Assembly: GCA_964572225.1 (NCBI GenBank)
Contig: CAZNFR010000134.1
Span: 1-6,842 of the forward strand
DNA: 6,842 nt
Source: CAZNFR01 sp964572225
GTDB taxonomy: Bacteria > Bacteroidota > Bacteroidia > Bacteroidales > GCA-2748055
Reading direction: 5' to 3'
Shown: positions 6,738-6,842 of the stretch, piece after piece
How the letters are laid out: every line of letters starts with the position of its first letter
How positions within the stretch are numbered: the first letter of the stretch is position 1
Position numbers and translations under genes: made by a program
Notes under the pieces: generated by a model
Database searches by the model: none
What the model was told of the DNA's origin: nothing
What the model saw: only the letters and a program-made list of their open reading frames with translations

Positions 6738-6786
6738 AAAAATATAAATAATTAGGGGGACTTGGGGGTTGTGTTGATAAGTTGTT

Positions 6787-6812
6787 GGGGATGGAGGGGG
6801 ATGGAGGGGGAT
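6787..6812 (+). repeat. G-rich 10-bp tandem repeat upstream of mutS
   Basis: GGGGATGGAG occurs at 6787-6796 and 6797-6806, with a partial third unit to 6812. With the five-G runs at 6755-6759 and 6764-6768, the plus strand of the mutS leader region (6738-6842) holds several G-runs that could form a quadruplex. The mutS RNA, if it starts upstream, would be C-rich here. No clear mutS promoter can be assigned in this stretch. Confidence 0.65.
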
Positions 6813-6842
6813 ATGTTTTATAAAATTCCCATTTCACAGCAG

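Noticed and set aside
6737..6744. TATTTTTG on the minus strand as a mutS promoter
   Set aside because: Its last base is the first base of the GTG start codon, so RNA would begin inside the gene, and no -33 element is at the right distance.
5910..6755. 281-codon plus-strand open frame opposite mutS
   Set aside because: It is fully antisense to the conserved N-terminal half of MutS and its translation shows no family features; a shadow frame.
6583..6837. 84-codon minus-strand open frame covering the mutS start
   Set aside because: It is an alternative frame of the mutS 5' region; its Pro/Ser-rich N-terminus is just the translated G/C-rich repeat.

Overview
The window looks like chromosomal DNA of a Bacteroidota bacterium, probably in or near the Bacteroidales. 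The MutS has the Bacteroidota-type N-terminus and length, two genes belong to families common in that phylum (an AAA/DUF4143 ATPase and a DUF6051-like alpha/beta hydrolase), and several gene starts are preceded by TAnnTTTG, the -7 element of Bacteroidota promoters. No plasmid, phage or CRISPR genes are visible.

Layout. Bases 1-92 hold the 3' half of a tRNA with a long variable arm and its hairpin terminator. Bases 142-1407 (minus) encode a complete AAA_14/DUF4143 ATPase. Bases 1408-1841 are a gene-free gap. It contains a promoter for the ATPase, a 23-bp tandem repeat resembling the end of an IS21-type element, a second near-identical copy of the tRNA terminator, and a terminator for the next gene. 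The two terminator copies lie exactly 1535 bp apart and bracket the ATPase gene, so this segment looks like an insertion or rearrangement next to a tRNA.

Bases 1842-2705 (minus) encode a four-helix membrane protein with a C-terminal LytTR DNA-binding domain. It is divergent from a DUF6051-like alpha/beta hydrolase (2907-4076, plus). The space between them carries six TTTCACCC-like boxes spaced by near multiples of 10-11 bp, overlapping candidate promoters on both strands. The simplest reading is that the membrane regulator controls itself and the hydrolase. This divergent pair is the best candidate for an undescribed system here.

Bases 4089-6737 (minus) encode full-length MutS, the mismatch-repair ATPase. 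It converges on the hydrolase gene with 12 bp between stop codons, and one strong hairpin overlaps both gene ends. Upstream of mutS, to the end of the window, lies a G-rich leader with a 10-bp tandem repeat.
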